A DNA stretch of 64,000 bases from Actinomycetes bacterium (GCA_029782335.1 JAKOVA010000261.1:1-64000); one strand, 5' to 3'. Counted from the stretch's first letter, positions 8,241 to 17,270 are shown. The notes: generated by a model from the letters alone, not told the origin. Program-made: numbers and translations.

Positions 8241-9038
8241 ATGATCCGCAGCCGGGTAGTCGTCGTGGTCGCGGCCCTCAGCATGGCGGTGGCAGCAGCG
8301 TGCGAACCTCCCGCCCCGCCGGCGGTCGCGCCACTGCGCCCCGACCAACAGCCGCTGAAGGTCATGGTCGTGGGCGACTCGTTTGGGATGACGGTGTGGC
8401 AGGGCCTCGACCGCTACGGAACCGACAGCGGTCAGTTGATCGTGCGCGATGAGGCCCGAGTTGGGTGCCCGTTCGGGCGAGGTGGCCGCAATCGCGGTGC
8501 AGGCCTCGACCGAGAGTGGCCACCCGAGTGCCGATCCCAAGATGCCCGCCTCCTCACCGCAGTGGCCGAGTTCCGACCCGACGTGGTCGTGCTGGCGGGC
8601 GGAATGTGGGACGCGTCGGATCGCCTCCTGGAGGGGATGCGGACCTGGACCCATGTGGGACAACCCCGCTACGACCTCTACCTGGCGGGTGAGTTCCGTC
8701 ACCTGTCCGCGGTCGTCGGTGCGACCGGAGCGAAGGTGGTGTGGACGACGGCGCCGACGTGGCGGCCCGTCTACGACCCGTCGATCTTCATGGGGCCACC
8801 CCCGTACCCGGAAGCGACCCCGGGTCGGTCCGATCGCTACAACGACATCCTTCGTCGGTCGGTCGCGGACCTGCCGAACGTTTCGATCCTGGAGCTGGCA
8901 TGGTGGCTCAGGTCGCGGCCCGGCGGGGAGTTCGCTCCCGACCTCCGCCCCGACGGTGCACACCTGACCCGCGACGCGTCGGTGCGTCTGGCGACCGAGT
9001 GGCTCGGGCCCTGGCTGGTGGCGATCGGACGAGGTTGA
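8241..9038 (+). CDS. Exported SGNH/GDSL hydrolase-like protein, possible lipoprotein
   Basis: A 265-residue exported protein. A hydrophobic N-terminus (residues 4-19) ends in VAAACEPP, a weak lipobox with Cys at the likely +1 position. The SGNH fold signs are block I VVGDSFGMTVW with the nucleophile Ser, and a C-terminal DGAHLT segment providing the Asp and His. This resembles the SGNH domains found alone or fused to membrane acyltransferases that acylate cell-wall glycans. A GGAGG Shine-Dalgarno (8226-8230) ten bases before ATG 8241 fixes the start. The TGA stop lies within a tandem 18-bp repeat. Confidence 0.8.
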   Translation: MIRSRVVVVVAALSMAVAAACEPPAPPAVAPLRPDQQPLKVMVVGDSFGMTVWQGLDRYGTDSGQLIVRDEARVGCPFGRGGRNRGAGLDREWPPECRSQDARLLTAVAEFRPDVVVLAGGMWDASDRLLEGMRTWTHVGQPRYDLYLAGEFRHLSAVVGATGAKVVWTTAPTWRPVYDPSIFMGPPPYPEATPGRSDRYNDILRRSVADLPNVSILELAWWLRSRPGGEFAPDLRPDGAHLTRDASVRLATEWLGPWLVAIGRG

Positions 9039-9087
9039 ACCGGCACGGCGGGTTGAATCGGCACGGCAGGTTGAATCGGCACGGGCG
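9033..9087. repeat. Tandem 18-bp repeat, three copies
   Basis: The unit GGTTGAAYCGGCACGGCR occurs at 9033-9050, 9051-9068 and 9069-9086, and a decayed fourth copy follows to about 9106. Each unit contains TTGA, and the first supplies the stop codon of the SGNH gene. The repeat fills most of the 81-bp gap between two convergent genes. It is not strongly self-complementary, so I see no terminator in it. Confidence 0.8.
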
Positions 9088-9119
9088 AAGCTGAACCGGC
9101 GCGGGCGCCCCGGCCGTGG

Positions 9120-9926
9120 TCACATCCGAGCGGTGAGCCGTCCGATCAACCCGGCCCGTCCGGGAGCGAGACGTGACCACAGCGAGATGAGATGCGCGTC
9201 GGGCCCGACCACGACGCGGCCGCGGTTGGTTTCGATGGCGGACACGATGCGGCGAGCGACGCTCGACGGCGGCCGCATCACCACGGGCGCGAACCGCGAG
9301 CGGCCCATCTCGGCGAGCTTGCCGGCCTTCGCTCCACGGGCCGACTCGGTGATGTTGGTGCGGATCGCTCCGGGAAAGACGGTCGTCACCCCGATTCCGC
9401 TCGGCGCCAACTCACTGCGCAATGACTCGCTGAAGGCTCGGACGGCGCCCTTGGTGAGTGCGTAGGCGGCGTTGTGCGGGAGGCCGAGGAGCCCGACCAT
9501 GCTCGACATGTTGACGACGTGCGCCTCGTCGGCTCGCTGGAGCAGTGGAAGGAAGGCACGGCAGCCGTTGACGACTCCCCACACGTTGATGTCCACGATC
9601 CAACGAAGGTCGTCGAGTGATTCCTCTTCGAACGCGCCCGCGCTGGTCACCCCGGCGTTGTTCACGAGAATCTGGCAACCGCCGTGGGCGTCGTTAGCCG
9701 CATCGGCAAGCCGCGCGACCGCGTCGGCGTCCCGCACGTCGACGATGTGTTGGGACACTTCGATGCCATGACGCGCCACCGCGGTTGCCGTTTCGGACAG
9801 GGTCGGCGCCGAGATGTCGACCAGTGCGAGGTGACAACCCCGCGCCGCGAGCGCTTCGCTCGTTGCCCGGCCGATGCCGCTGCCCGCTCCGGTGACGACC
9901 GCGACGCGGCCGGTGAGTCGCTGCAT
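9120..9926 (-). CDS. Short-chain dehydrogenase/reductase
   Basis: A 268-residue classical SDR. TGAGSGIG is the dinucleotide-binding motif, an Asp after the second strand (LALVDIS) suggests NAD preference, NNAGVTSAG follows, and YALTK provides the catalytic Tyr and Lys. The FPGAIRTNITESARGAKAG segment after the catalytic site is typical of mycobacterial and acidimicrobial SDRs. The gene is transcribed alone, convergent with the SGNH gene. The substrate is unknown. Confidence 0.88.
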   Translation of the reverse strand: MQRLTGRVAVVTGAGSGIGRATSEALAARGCHLALVDISAPTLSETATAVARHGIEVSQHIVDVRDADAVARLADAANDAHGGCQILVNNAGVTSAGAFEEESLDDLRWIVDINVWGVVNGCRAFLPLLQRADEAHVVNMSSMVGLLGLPHNAAYALTKGAVRAFSESLRSELAPSGIGVTTVFPGAIRTNITESARGAKAGKLAEMGRSRFAPVVMRPPSSVARRIVSAIETNRGRVVVGPDAHLISLWSRLAPGRAGLIGRLTARM

Positions 9927-10004
9927 CGACTGATCTTCCCACGTCCTGGGGCCGAATCCCGGCGCTCGAGGCGGAGCGCCCCGGCGGGCGGGTCAACGGG
10001 TGGC

Positions 10005-11282
10005 TCAGAGCGCGTTCGCGTCCATGTCCTCCGACATCGTGGCGACCTCGCCGAGACCGCGGAGGAGTCCCTGGCTCGGGTTCGCCGGAAGCTCGCGCAG
10101 CGGCTCGGCCAACTCGGCGACCGTCGGGCCGACCTGTTCCGCCAACGGTGCGAGTGCCTCCACGTCGAAGCCGTAGAGCGCGGCGGCGTTCGCGGTGAGG
10201 ATCCGGAACTTGTCGGTCGTGTCCCAGTCGGCGAAGCGGGAGCGGATCGCCTCACGCGTGTGGGGGTAGGTGCCCTCGTCGTGGGGATAGTCGCTCGCCC
10301 ACATGCAGCGGTCGAGGCCGACCTGGGCCATCGCGGGGACGTCGGCCATGGAGGGCTGGCTCACTCCCAGCCAACAGTTCTGGGCGAATCCCTCTGAGGG
10401 GAGTAGGGAACCCACCCGCTCGTCGTCGGTGTAGCGGATCTCGCCGACCGAACCGGCGCCACGGATCGCCTTCACCATCCCGTCGAGCTGGTCGAGCAGG
10501 CCGGGCACCCACGAACAGCCCGACTCGGCCATCACGAACTTCAGGCGCGGGAAGCGGTCGAAGACGCCGGAGAGCGCGAGCTGCACGAAAGGTCGCTGCG
10601 AGTAGAAGACCACCTCGTTGATGTAGAGGAGCATCGCCGTCGGGTAGCTGCCGTAGTCGGGTGCGCCGGTTCCCCCATGGGCGTTCACGGGGATCTCGAG
10701 ATCTTCCAACACCTTCCACAACGGGTCGTAGATCGGGTCGTAGAGCGGCTTCACCCACTTCACGTCAGGGGCGATGTTCGGGAGGAGTACGCCGCCGCGG
10801 AGGCCGTTCTCCTTGATCCAGATCGCGTCCGCGATCGCGTCGTCAACGTCGTTGAGGAAGATCTGTCCCACGCCGGCGCGCCGCTCGGGAAAGCGGTCGC
10901 ACCAGTCCTTCAGCCACCGGTTGTGGGCCCGGATCCCCGCGAGACGGTGCTCGTAGTCCTCGGGCCGGGGCGGCTGTGCGAACAGCACGAAGCTCGGGAA
11001 GAAGGGCGGGACGGTGTTGGGGTAGACGACCTCCGCGACCACACCGTCCGACTCCTGTTGGGAGTTGCGCATGTCGTCGTCCCAGTTGCGCAACCGACGA
11101 TCGTCGCCGGGGGCGAGGTCCTTGTAGGGGTTGCGGTAGCGGTCCCGCCAGGCGTCGAAGTCCTCAACGAAGCGCGCCTCGAGGTACTCGCGGTACGCGG
11201 CATGGCTCGCGCCGGCGTGACAGTCGGCGGAGATGACGGCGAATCGGTCGGTGGAATCCGAGGGAGCGACGGCGGTTGTCAT
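10005..11282 (-). CDS. Amidohydrolase family (amidohydrolase_2) metalloenzyme
   Basis: A 425-residue TIM-barrel hydrolase or decarboxylase. The N-terminal ISADCHAGAS segment stands in for the usual metal-binding D-x-H. PVNAHGGTG, the MAESGCSWVPGLLDQL stretch and the WASDYPHDEGTYPHTREAI segment follow the amidohydrolase_2 pattern, with a metal-site Asp in SDYPH. The ATG at 11282 is preceded by a GGAGGTG Shine-Dalgarno at about 11 bases, so I preferred it to an in-frame start nine codons upstream. Relatives are abundant in mycobacteria and Acidimicrobiia and mostly uncharacterised. Confidence 0.85.
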   Translation of the reverse strand: MTTAVAPSDSTDRFAVISADCHAGASHAAYREYLEARFVEDFDAWRDRYRNPYKDLAPGDDRRLRNWDDDMRNSQQESDGVVAEVVYPNTVPPFFPSFVLFAQPPRPEDYEHRLAGIRAHNRWLKDWCDRFPERRAGVGQIFLNDVDDAIADAIWIKENGLRGGVLLPNIAPDVKWVKPLYDPIYDPLWKVLEDLEIPVNAHGGTGAPDYGSYPTAMLLYINEVVFYSQRPFVQLALSGVFDRFPRLKFVMAESGCSWVPGLLDQLDGMVKAIRGAGSVGEIRYTDDERVGSLLPSEGFAQNCWLGVSQPSMADVPAMAQVGLDRCMWASDYPHDEGTYPHTREAIRSRFADWDTTDKFRILTANAAALYGFDVEALAPLAEQVGPTVAELAEPLRELPANPSQGLLRGLGEVATMSEDMDANAL

Positions 11283-11341
11283 GATCGGGAACACCTCCGG
11301 GTCCGCCACGTCGGGCGTGGTTGTCGTGCAGTCTGCAGCGC

Positions 11342-12073
11342 GTGATCTACATCCACGAGCTCATCGAGATCCGCGGTCACCATCGTGCCCGCTACCAGCA
11401 TCACATGACGGCCAACTGGGTCCCGGTGGCACTCGCGGAGCGGAACCAGCGCTGCTACGGCGTCTGGTCGACGATCGGTTCGACCGGTGCGTGGCCCCAG
11501 GTCGTCAACATGTGGGAACTCGACGGTTGGGACGGGCTGGTGTCGAACTTCGAGGTCGAGGCGTCGAGCGGACGCGACCAGGACCCGAGCCTCGCGGCGT
11601 GGTGGGCGGTCGCAGCCGATCTCCGTCGCGGCGGCTTCGACCGAATCCTGCTGCCTGACGAAGCATCGGCAGGCATCGAGGAGCTCTGCGCGAGCGGGGT
11701 TCGTGGCGAGCTGTACTGCCACGAGATCGTCTCGGTCCCGCCCGGCCACTCGAGGCGGTTCCTCGATCTGGTTCGCCGGAGCGGTGCGCAACGCTGCGCC
11801 GAGTTCGGCATCGAGTTGGTGGGTGCGTTCCGAACGGCGATGCGCAGCGACGACGAGTGCGTGCTGCTGTGGGCGGCACCCACGTGGCGGGCATGGGGAC
11901 GTTTCGAGGCGTCGTGGGACGGCGGCCGGCTCTCGTCGTGGCGTGACGAGCTGCTTGCGTTCGGAGCGACGTGGCAGCGGACGTTGCTGGTCGACAGTCC
12001 CTTGTCCCCGATGCGGATCGGACGTCAGCCCGCCGTGTCGGATCGACGTCCGTTGGAGGAGATCACGGGGTGA
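11342..12073 (+). CDS. NIPSNAP-like two-domain protein
   Basis: A 243-residue protein of two similar halves. Each begins with an IHELIEI or CHEIVSV strand, followed by a helix rich in Arg and His and a VVNMWEL or VLLWAAP strand. This matches the ferredoxin-like dimeric alpha/beta barrel of NIPSNAP proteins. The start is probably GTG 11342; an upstream in-frame start at 11321 adds seven unconserved residues. The gene is divergent from the amidohydrolase at 10005, and both may act in one catabolic or detoxifying route, but that rests on position alone. It ends two bases from the convergent gene at 12075. Confidence 0.6.
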   Translation: MIYIHELIEIRGHHRARYQHHMTANWVPVALAERNQRCYGVWSTIGSTGAWPQVVNMWELDGWDGLVSNFEVEASSGRDQDPSLAAWWAVAADLRRGGFDRILLPDEASAGIEELCASGVRGELYCHEIVSVPPGHSRRFLDLVRRSGAQRCAEFGIELVGAFRTAMRSDDECVLLWAAPTWRAWGRFEASWDGGRLSSWRDELLAFGATWQRTLLVDSPLSPMRIGRQPAVSDRRPLEEITG

Positions 12074-12074
12074 A

Positions 12075-13073
12075 TCAGCCGGCGTCCGCGGAGCGGTCGG
12101 ACGACGCGTCGCGAAGGTGCCGAAGGGCGCTGGCGAACTCGTCGCGGTGTCGTAGGCCGTCAAAGGCGCGCTTGGGCAGGCAGATCAGCCCGCCGTGGTA
12201 GCGGATGTCAACGGCGCGCGAGGTGCGGATGATGCTCATCAGCGCGGAACCGGCGATCTCGAGCGAGGTCGACTCGTTGCTGAGGCGCAGCGCGTCCTCG
12301 GTGATGACACAGGATTGGGTCGCCGGCTCGGCAGCGTTCCAACCGAGCTGTGCGGCGAGGATGACGAGGCCCGCGGTGAGGGGGACGGCCGTCGAAACCG
12401 CGATCGAGGCGATCATCTGCTGGCTGGGCGAGTTCCACGTCATGAAGAGCGCGAACCCGGCCAGGCCGAGCGCGAGCACCACGAGGAGCAGAGCTCGCGC
12501 CGCAGGACGCCCAGAGGGGCGATGCGGCAGGGTCGAGGTCGGTGATCCCCACGTGAGCGTCGCCCACCGAGGTTCACCGCCCATCGCCCGGATCGTGTCC
12601 GCCCGTGCCGCCCACGCGTGGATCGCCTCGCGGTCGTCGGGTGTGAGCGCGTGATCGGGGATGGTGACCCGGAGCTGCTCGAAACGGAGCATGACCCCAA
12701 CGCCGGCGACGACGAGCGGATCCTTCATCGTCTGAAGTGCCGCGCTCCGCAGGATGCGACCGCGTCGGATGGTGATGCCCGTTTCGTCGAGCCGGAACGT
12801 GAGGGGGCGCGGCGAGCTCGCGTCGAGCACCGGGAACGAGGCGAAGGCCAACACGCAGGCTCCAACCACCAACGCCGGGTACAGCGGGAGTGAGGTCGCG
12901 GCAGCCACGACGGCCGGTGTGATCGCAACCGCGACCAGAACCAACAGCCGCGTCCGATCGACCGGGTCCGCGCTCCGCAGCCGGACGAACGCGGGGACAT
13001 CCACTCGCAGGTCAACCACCTCGACGGCGCGAGGTGGCGGCGTCGGAAGGTCCGTCTGGGGGTGCACCGCCAC
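12075..13073 (-). CDS. Membrane protein with duplicated TM-pair plus YcxB-like domain
   Basis: A 332-residue protein I cannot assign to a named function. Hydrophobic pairs lie at about 42-61 plus 65-83 and 194-213 plus 220-242. Each pair is followed by a soluble segment of about 70 residues. The second of these, ending ICLPKRAFDGLRHRDEFASALR, resembles the YcxB-like C-terminal domain, and the first (residues 90-160) looks like a diverged copy. The whole therefore reads as an internal duplication. The divergent neighbour at 13105 is a lipoprotein. The start at 13073 places an unstructured Pro-rich leader before the first helix. Confidence 0.65.
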   Translation of the reverse strand: MAVHPQTDLPTPPPRAVEVVDLRVDVPAFVRLRSADPVDRTRLLVLVAVAITPAVVAAATSLPLYPALVVGACVLAFASFPVLDASSPRPLTFRLDETGITIRRGRILRSAALQTMKDPLVVAGVGVMLRFEQLRVTIPDHALTPDDREAIHAWAARADTIRAMGGEPRWATLTWGSPTSTLPHRPSGRPAARALLLVVLALGLAGFALFMTWNSPSQQMIASIAVSTAVPLTAGLVILAAQLGWNAAEPATQSCVITEDALRLSNESTSLEIAGSALMSIIRTSRAVDIRYHGGLICLPKRAFDGLRHRDEFASALRHLRDASSDRSADAG

Positions 13074-13091
13074 AGTTCAGCGCGTCGCGGC

Positions 13092-13097
13092 TACGTT
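13092..13097 (+). promoter_or_regulatory. -10 element of the DUF3089 lipoprotein gene
   Basis: TACGTT lies seven bases before GTG 13105 with no Shine-Dalgarno sequence. It fits the leaderless pattern seen across the window. Confidence 0.55.
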
Positions 13098-13104
13098 CCG
13101 CTCG

Positions 13105-14364
13105 GTGCGACATCCCGTGTTCCGAAGCGTCGTGGTCGCCCTCACGGTGTTCGCGGCGACGCTGCTCGCCGCGTGCGGGGGTGACACCGCACCCACATCG
13201 GCGAAGGCTCCTGGGTCGAGCGACGCCTCGAAGCAAGCGAGTGGGACGGCACCACGCAGCACCCTCGATCGCTATCGCTCGTATGTCTCGCAGAACTACG
13301 ACGACCCGAGCCACTGGCTTTGCCGACCCGACACTCCCGACGACGCCTGCCACCGCGATCTCGATACGACGATCATCGCCGCCGACGGCTCGACGTCGGT
13401 CGAGCACTTCGAAGCGGCTGAGGATCCCGCGATCGACTGCTTCTACGTGTACCCCACGATCTCCAAAGATCCGACACCGTTCAGCGACTGGTTCGCCTCC
13501 GACAGCGAGGAAGGGCTCGCTGCGTACAACCAGGTCGCTCGGTTGCGTTCCCAGTGCCGGGTGTTCGCGCCGGTCTATCGACAGCGCACCCTGAGCGGGC
13601 TCATCGCCGCGTTCGCCGGCAGCCGCGCGCCAGGCCCCGAGGGAGATCCGTTCGCGGACGTCCTCGATGCCTGGCGGACCTACATGGCACGCGACAACCA
13701 CGGACGCGGGGTCGTCCTCGTTGGTCACTCGCAGGGCAGCGGCATGCTCGGGCGGCTGTTGGAGGAGGAGATCGATCCGAACGCGGACGTGCGGGCGGTG
13801 CTCGTCGGTGCGTACCTCGCCGGTGCGGCCGTTGCGGTTCCGCCGAACCAGCTCGTGGGTGGGGCGTTGCAGCACATCCCGATCTGTTCGCGTGACGGTG
13901 AGATCGGCTGCGTCACGACCTGGGCCACCTTCCGGGTGAACCGCCCGCCGGGACCTGGCGCGCTCTTCGGTACCGTTCGAGGTGGCACGACCGGCCAAGA
14001 GGCCGCATGCGCGAACCCGGCCGGCCTGTCGGGCGGCGACGTCGAACTGCACGGCTACTTCCCGTCCAACCCCGGCGTCTCGATCCTGTCCGAAGTTGGT
14101 GGATCCTCCGTCGACTCGTGGTTGCCGGGCACCACGATCACGACCCCCTTCGTCATGTTGCCGGATCTGCTCAGCGGTGAATGCGTCCACCAGGACGGCT
14201 TCCACTATCTGGCCGTGACGGTGCACCCTGACGCGGGTCCCCGGGCGGACGACATCACCGGAGACCTCACACCGCAGTGGGGGTTGCATCTCGTGGACGT
14301 CAACGTCGTGATGGGCGACATCATCGAGCGGGTCGCCGCGCAGGCCGAGGCGTTTGCCCGCTGA
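13105..14364 (+). CDS. DUF3089 alpha/beta-hydrolase lipoprotein
   Basis: A 419-residue exported lipoprotein. Residues 1-24 form a lipoprotein signal with lipobox LAAC (Cys24). A Ser/Thr/Ala-rich linker follows, then the DUF3089 domain with DCFYVYPT and the nucleophile elbow GHSQG in VLVGHSQGSGMLGRLL. A late DGFHYLAVTVHP segment may hold the catalytic His. The family is an uncharacterised branch of alpha/beta hydrolases. GTG 13105 was chosen because it directly precedes the signal peptide and follows a -10 element by seven bases; the frame is open further upstream, but that part is antisense to the gene at 12075. Confidence 0.82.
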   Translation: MRHPVFRSVVVALTVFAATLLAACGGDTAPTSAKAPGSSDASKQASGTAPRSTLDRYRSYVSQNYDDPSHWLCRPDTPDDACHRDLDTTIIAADGSTSVEHFEAAEDPAIDCFYVYPTISKDPTPFSDWFASDSEEGLAAYNQVARLRSQCRVFAPVYRQRTLSGLIAAFAGSRAPGPEGDPFADVLDAWRTYMARDNHGRGVVLVGHSQGSGMLGRLLEEEIDPNADVRAVLVGAYLAGAAVAVPPNQLVGGALQHIPICSRDGEIGCVTTWATFRVNRPPGPGALFGTVRGGTTGQEAACANPAGLSGGDVELHGYFPSNPGVSILSEVGGSSVDSWLPGTTITTPFVMLPDLLSGECVHQDGFHYLAVTVHPDAGPRADDITGDLTPQWGLHLVDVNVVMGDIIERVAAQAEAFAR

Positions 14365-14371
14365 GGGATCG

Positions 14372-15769
14372 TCAGCGGCGGTCGCCGCGAGGGTCACCGG
14401 CGCCGTGTCGCTGCGGGGCGACGGCACGCTCCGCGACGCCGAGGAGCTGTTGGAAGTCGGATCGACCGTGGAGGACGCCGAGGGGTCGTGACGTTGCGAC
14501 CCGCCGTGGATCGGGGCGCCGCTCCACGGCGGCGGTCAACCACGACATCGCGTCGTCGTCGAGGCGCCGCTGAGCCATGCCCTCGGCGATTCGGTAGAAC
14601 GCTTCGGCTTCATCGGAGCCCCGAAAGACGGCGAGTGCCGAGGCGACCAGGTCATTGGGCGGACCGTGGTACACCCGAACGTCGATCGCCGCCGGCGTCA
14701 ACGCGGCGTCGGTCGGGAGGTAGGGGAGCAACTCGCCGACGGCGGGTCGCGACGGGTCGTCCAACACCCAGCGCCGTTCGCGTCCGGCGAGGCGGCTCAA
14801 GGCGCTCGTGACCTGCTCGGCTGGGGCGCCCCCGGAGCGGGCCAAATGCGCCTCGAGCCAAGGCGACGGCCCCCAACCACGGGGAAAGTCACCGGGTTCG
14901 CCGGTGTTCCACCCCTGTCGCTCAGCGGTTCGGACCTGCCGCATGCGGAGGTCGTCGGCCGCAGAGGTCGTCGCTGCCGAGTCCGACGCGATGTCGACTC
15001 GGGATTGGGTGCCCCGAAGCGCACCCCAGGAAGCGATCCCGCAGAACAAGGCGACGAAGATCGTGGAGGTGGCAGCGATGGCCGGGACGGTGGCGAGCAG
15101 CTTGAGCACCGCGACCGGGACCGCTTCGGTGACCGCGTCGATCCGCAACGGGTTCACCCACCGTGCGACGGCGTCAGCGACGGCGTCGCCGCCGGTGAAC
15201 CCCACAACCGCCATCGTCACCGACGCGCCGAGCGTCCAGGTGAGAAAGGCGCGGGTCCCGGCCCGTCCGAAGGTCCGGTTGAGCAGGCTTTCGACGACGT
15301 GGCCACCGTCGAGGGGCCACAGGGGAAGGAGGTTGAGTCCGCCGAGGAGGATTCCCGACCACACGATCGCCGAGTGCAGATCGAGGAAGAGCGCGAGCGA
15401 CGCCTGGTCCCGCAGGGGGAGCATTGCGATGCGCAGCAGCCACATGGCGACGCCGCCGGCGAGGATCTGGACGGTCGGCCCCGCGAGGCTGATGACGTTG
15501 CGCTGCCATCGCCGCAGCGGCTGGGCACTCGAATAGCTCGCCCACCCGATGAGGAAGGTCAGGTTGATCGCGACCTGAGCGCCGAAACGTCGGGCCACGA
15601 TCGCGTGACCCAGTTCGTGGATGAGGACGAACACGGCGATGCCGACGGCGGTGAACAGCCCTTCACGGTCGCCGCCGCTGAGCGAATAGAAGACGAACAG
15701 GCCGACGAAGAACCAGGGCTCAACGGTGATGGGAATCCCGAAGAGGGTGGCGAACGGCCGGGCGCTCAT
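14372..15769 (-). CDS. Site-2 protease family (M50) intramembrane metallopeptidase
   Basis: A 465-residue multi-spanning protease. The zinc ligands are visible in VLIHELGHAIVARR near residue 55 and in LWPLDGGHVVESLL near residue 155, the two signatures of M50 enzymes. Hydrophobic segments flank both. The C-terminal 200 residues are soluble, without cysteines in a zinc pattern, and include a helical segment resembling a substrate- or regulation-linked module. Members clip membrane-bound transcription factors or signal remnants; no sigma or anti-sigma factor lies nearby to name a substrate. Confidence 0.87.
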   Translation of the reverse strand: MSARPFATLFGIPITVEPWFFVGLFVFYSLSGGDREGLFTAVGIAVFVLIHELGHAIVARRFGAQVAINLTFLIGWASYSSAQPLRRWQRNVISLAGPTVQILAGGVAMWLLRIAMLPLRDQASLALFLDLHSAIVWSGILLGGLNLLPLWPLDGGHVVESLLNRTFGRAGTRAFLTWTLGASVTMAVVGFTGGDAVADAVARWVNPLRIDAVTEAVPVAVLKLLATVPAIAATSTIFVALFCGIASWGALRGTQSRVDIASDSAATTSAADDLRMRQVRTAERQGWNTGEPGDFPRGWGPSPWLEAHLARSGGAPAEQVTSALSRLAGRERRWVLDDPSRPAVGELLPYLPTDAALTPAAIDVRVYHGPPNDLVASALAVFRGSDEAEAFYRIAEGMAQRRLDDDAMSWLTAAVERRPDPRRVATSRPLGVLHGRSDFQQLLGVAERAVAPQRHGAGDPRGDRR

Positions 15770-15823
15770 GACGAGGAGGGCCGACCGTTCGGCGTTTGCC
15801 GTGTGGTCGGGAGGCGCCGACGC

Positions 15824-16084
15824 TCAGAACTCGTGCGGGTTGTTTCTGGCCTCGTACACCGTGAAGGCCACCATTCCACCGAAGCCGGGGCCTCCGAAGA
15901 GGGCGGTGAACGCACCGACGCCGACGGCGGCTGCCGTGCCGGCGCCGGCGATGACGGCGAACATCCCGCAGAGTCCGCCGACGAACACCGCCCCGAGCAC
16001 CGTACCGATCAACACCGTTTTCGCAGCGCTCTTCCGAGGTGCCGTCGAGGCGTCCGCGGTTGCGAGGGTTCGTTCATCAGCCAT
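15824..16084 (-). CDS. Small two-helix membrane protein
   Basis: An 86-residue protein of unknown function: a polar, basic N-terminus of about 22 residues, then two Gly/Ala-rich transmembrane helices (about 24-45 and 48-70) and a short VYEARNNPHEF tail. ATG 16084 is supported by a TATCCT -10 element eight bases upstream. The open frame extends much further upstream but only as antisense of the threonine aldolase gene, from which this gene is divergent. Confidence 0.7.
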   Translation of the reverse strand: MADERTLATADASTAPRKSAAKTVLIGTVLGAVFVGGLCGMFAVIAGAGTAAAVGVGAFTALFGGPGFGGMVAFTVYEARNNPHEF

Positions 16085-16092
16085 CACCGCCA

Positions 16093-16098
16093 AGGATA
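16093..16098 (-). promoter_or_regulatory. -10 element of the small membrane protein gene
   Basis: On the minus strand TATCCT lies eight bases before ATG 16084. This is a leaderless-type arrangement. Confidence 0.5.
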
Positions 16099-16147
16099 GT
16101 GTCCGCTCCGACCTCGCCCGCCTATCCGAGCGGGTGGCCCCGATCTG

Positions 16148-17212
16148 ATGAGCGACCAGCCACAGCTCCCACCGCCACCTCGTGCGTCGTTCGCGAGCGA
16201 CAACGCGGCGGGGGTCGCGCCACAGGTCATGGAGGCACTCGTCGCCGCCAACACGACGTCGGCCGCTGCCTATGGCGAGGACCCGTGGACCCGCGACGCC
16301 GAACGTCTGGTGCGCGAGCTGTTCGATGCTCCCGTGGAAATGCTGGCGTGCTGGGGTGGAACCGGCGCCAACGTGGTCGCCATCGGCAGCGTGATCCAGC
16401 CGTGGCAGGCTGTCATCGCAGCAGAGACCGCCCACATCGTCGTCGATGAGTGTGGTGCGCCCGCACGCTTCACCGGCGCGACCATCGCCCCGGTCACGCC
16501 GCTCGACGGGAAGCTGCTGCCCGCCGCGCTCGAGGAGTTCCGCTCGTGGTCGGGGAGCCAACACCACCCCCAGCCAGCGCTCGTGTCGGTGAGCCAGACC
16601 ACCGAGATGGGCACCGTCTACTCGGTCGAGGAACTCGGCGTGCTCGCGGAGACGGCGCACCGGCTGGGGATGTTGGTGCATGTCGACGGCGCCCGGATCG
16701 CGAACGCGGTTGTGGCCACCGGCGCGACGCTCCCCGAGATGCTGCGGGACACCGGGGTCGACCTGGTGAGCTTCGGCCTGACCAAGAACGGCGCGATGTT
16801 CGGGGAACTCGTCGTGTACGTGCGGCCGGAGTTGGCGCTGAACGCCGCGTACGTCCGCAAGCAAGCCGGTCAGCTGGCGTCCAAGGGGCGTTTCGTCTCC
16901 GCGCAGGCGATCGCGTTGCTGGAAGACGGCCTGTGGCTGAGAAACGCCGCCCACGCGAACCGGATGGCGGCACTGCTCGCAGCGGGGCTCGGCCCGTTGC
17001 GGGAGGTCGATCTCGTTCTCGAACCGGCGGCCAACGCCGTATTCGCACGGCTCGATCGAAGTTCGATCCGGCAGTTGCAGGAGTGGTCGTTCTTCTGGGA
17101 TTGGGACCTCGGAAGGTCGGTCGTTCGCTGGATGACCAGCTTCGCGACCGGCGAGCAGGACGTCGCCACCTTCCTCGCGGGGATCGAGGCGGTGACCGTG
17201 CAACGACGCTGA
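16148..17212 (+). CDS. Low-specificity L-threonine aldolase (beta-eliminating lyase fold)
   Basis: A PLP enzyme that cleaves L-threonine or allo-threonine to glycine and acetaldehyde. The 354-residue protein has SFASDNAAGVAPQVMEAL at its start, the YGEDPWT cofactor-pocket motif, HVDGARIANA with the PLP-binding Asp, and the Schiff-base lysine in SFGLTKNGAMFGE. All match the threonine aldolase group of fold-type I enzymes. The ATG at 16148 has no strong Shine-Dalgarno. Related family members include phenylserine aldolase, so the substrate is a family-level inference. Confidence 0.88.
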   Translation: MSDQPQLPPPPRASFASDNAAGVAPQVMEALVAANTTSAAAYGEDPWTRDAERLVRELFDAPVEMLACWGGTGANVVAIGSVIQPWQAVIAAETAHIVVDECGAPARFTGATIAPVTPLDGKLLPAALEEFRSWSGSQHHPQPALVSVSQTTEMGTVYSVEELGVLAETAHRLGMLVHVDGARIANAVVATGATLPEMLRDTGVDLVSFGLTKNGAMFGELVVYVRPELALNAAYVRKQAGQLASKGRFVSAQAIALLEDGLWLRNAAHANRMAALLAAGLGPLREVDLVLEPAANAVFARLDRSSIRQLQEWSFFWDWDLGRSVVRWMTSFATGEQDVATFLAGIEAVTVQRR

Positions 17213-17257
17213 AGGAGCCGTTGGGCCGCGGTGCGTCTCGCTGTCAGACGCCCTCGG

Positions 17258-17263
17258 TATGGT
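17258..17263 (+). promoter_or_regulatory. -10 element of the recCBD operon
   Basis: TATGGT lies seven bases before ATG 17271 with no Shine-Dalgarno between. An in-frame ATG at 17259 lies inside this hexamer and is unlikely to be used. I see no convincing -35 and no SOS box. Confidence 0.5.
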
Positions 17264-17270
17264 CCGTTCC

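Noticed and set aside
12754-13104. N-terminal extension of the DUF3089 protein
   Set aside because: It is antisense to the YcxB-like gene and would place the lipoprotein signal in mid-protein.
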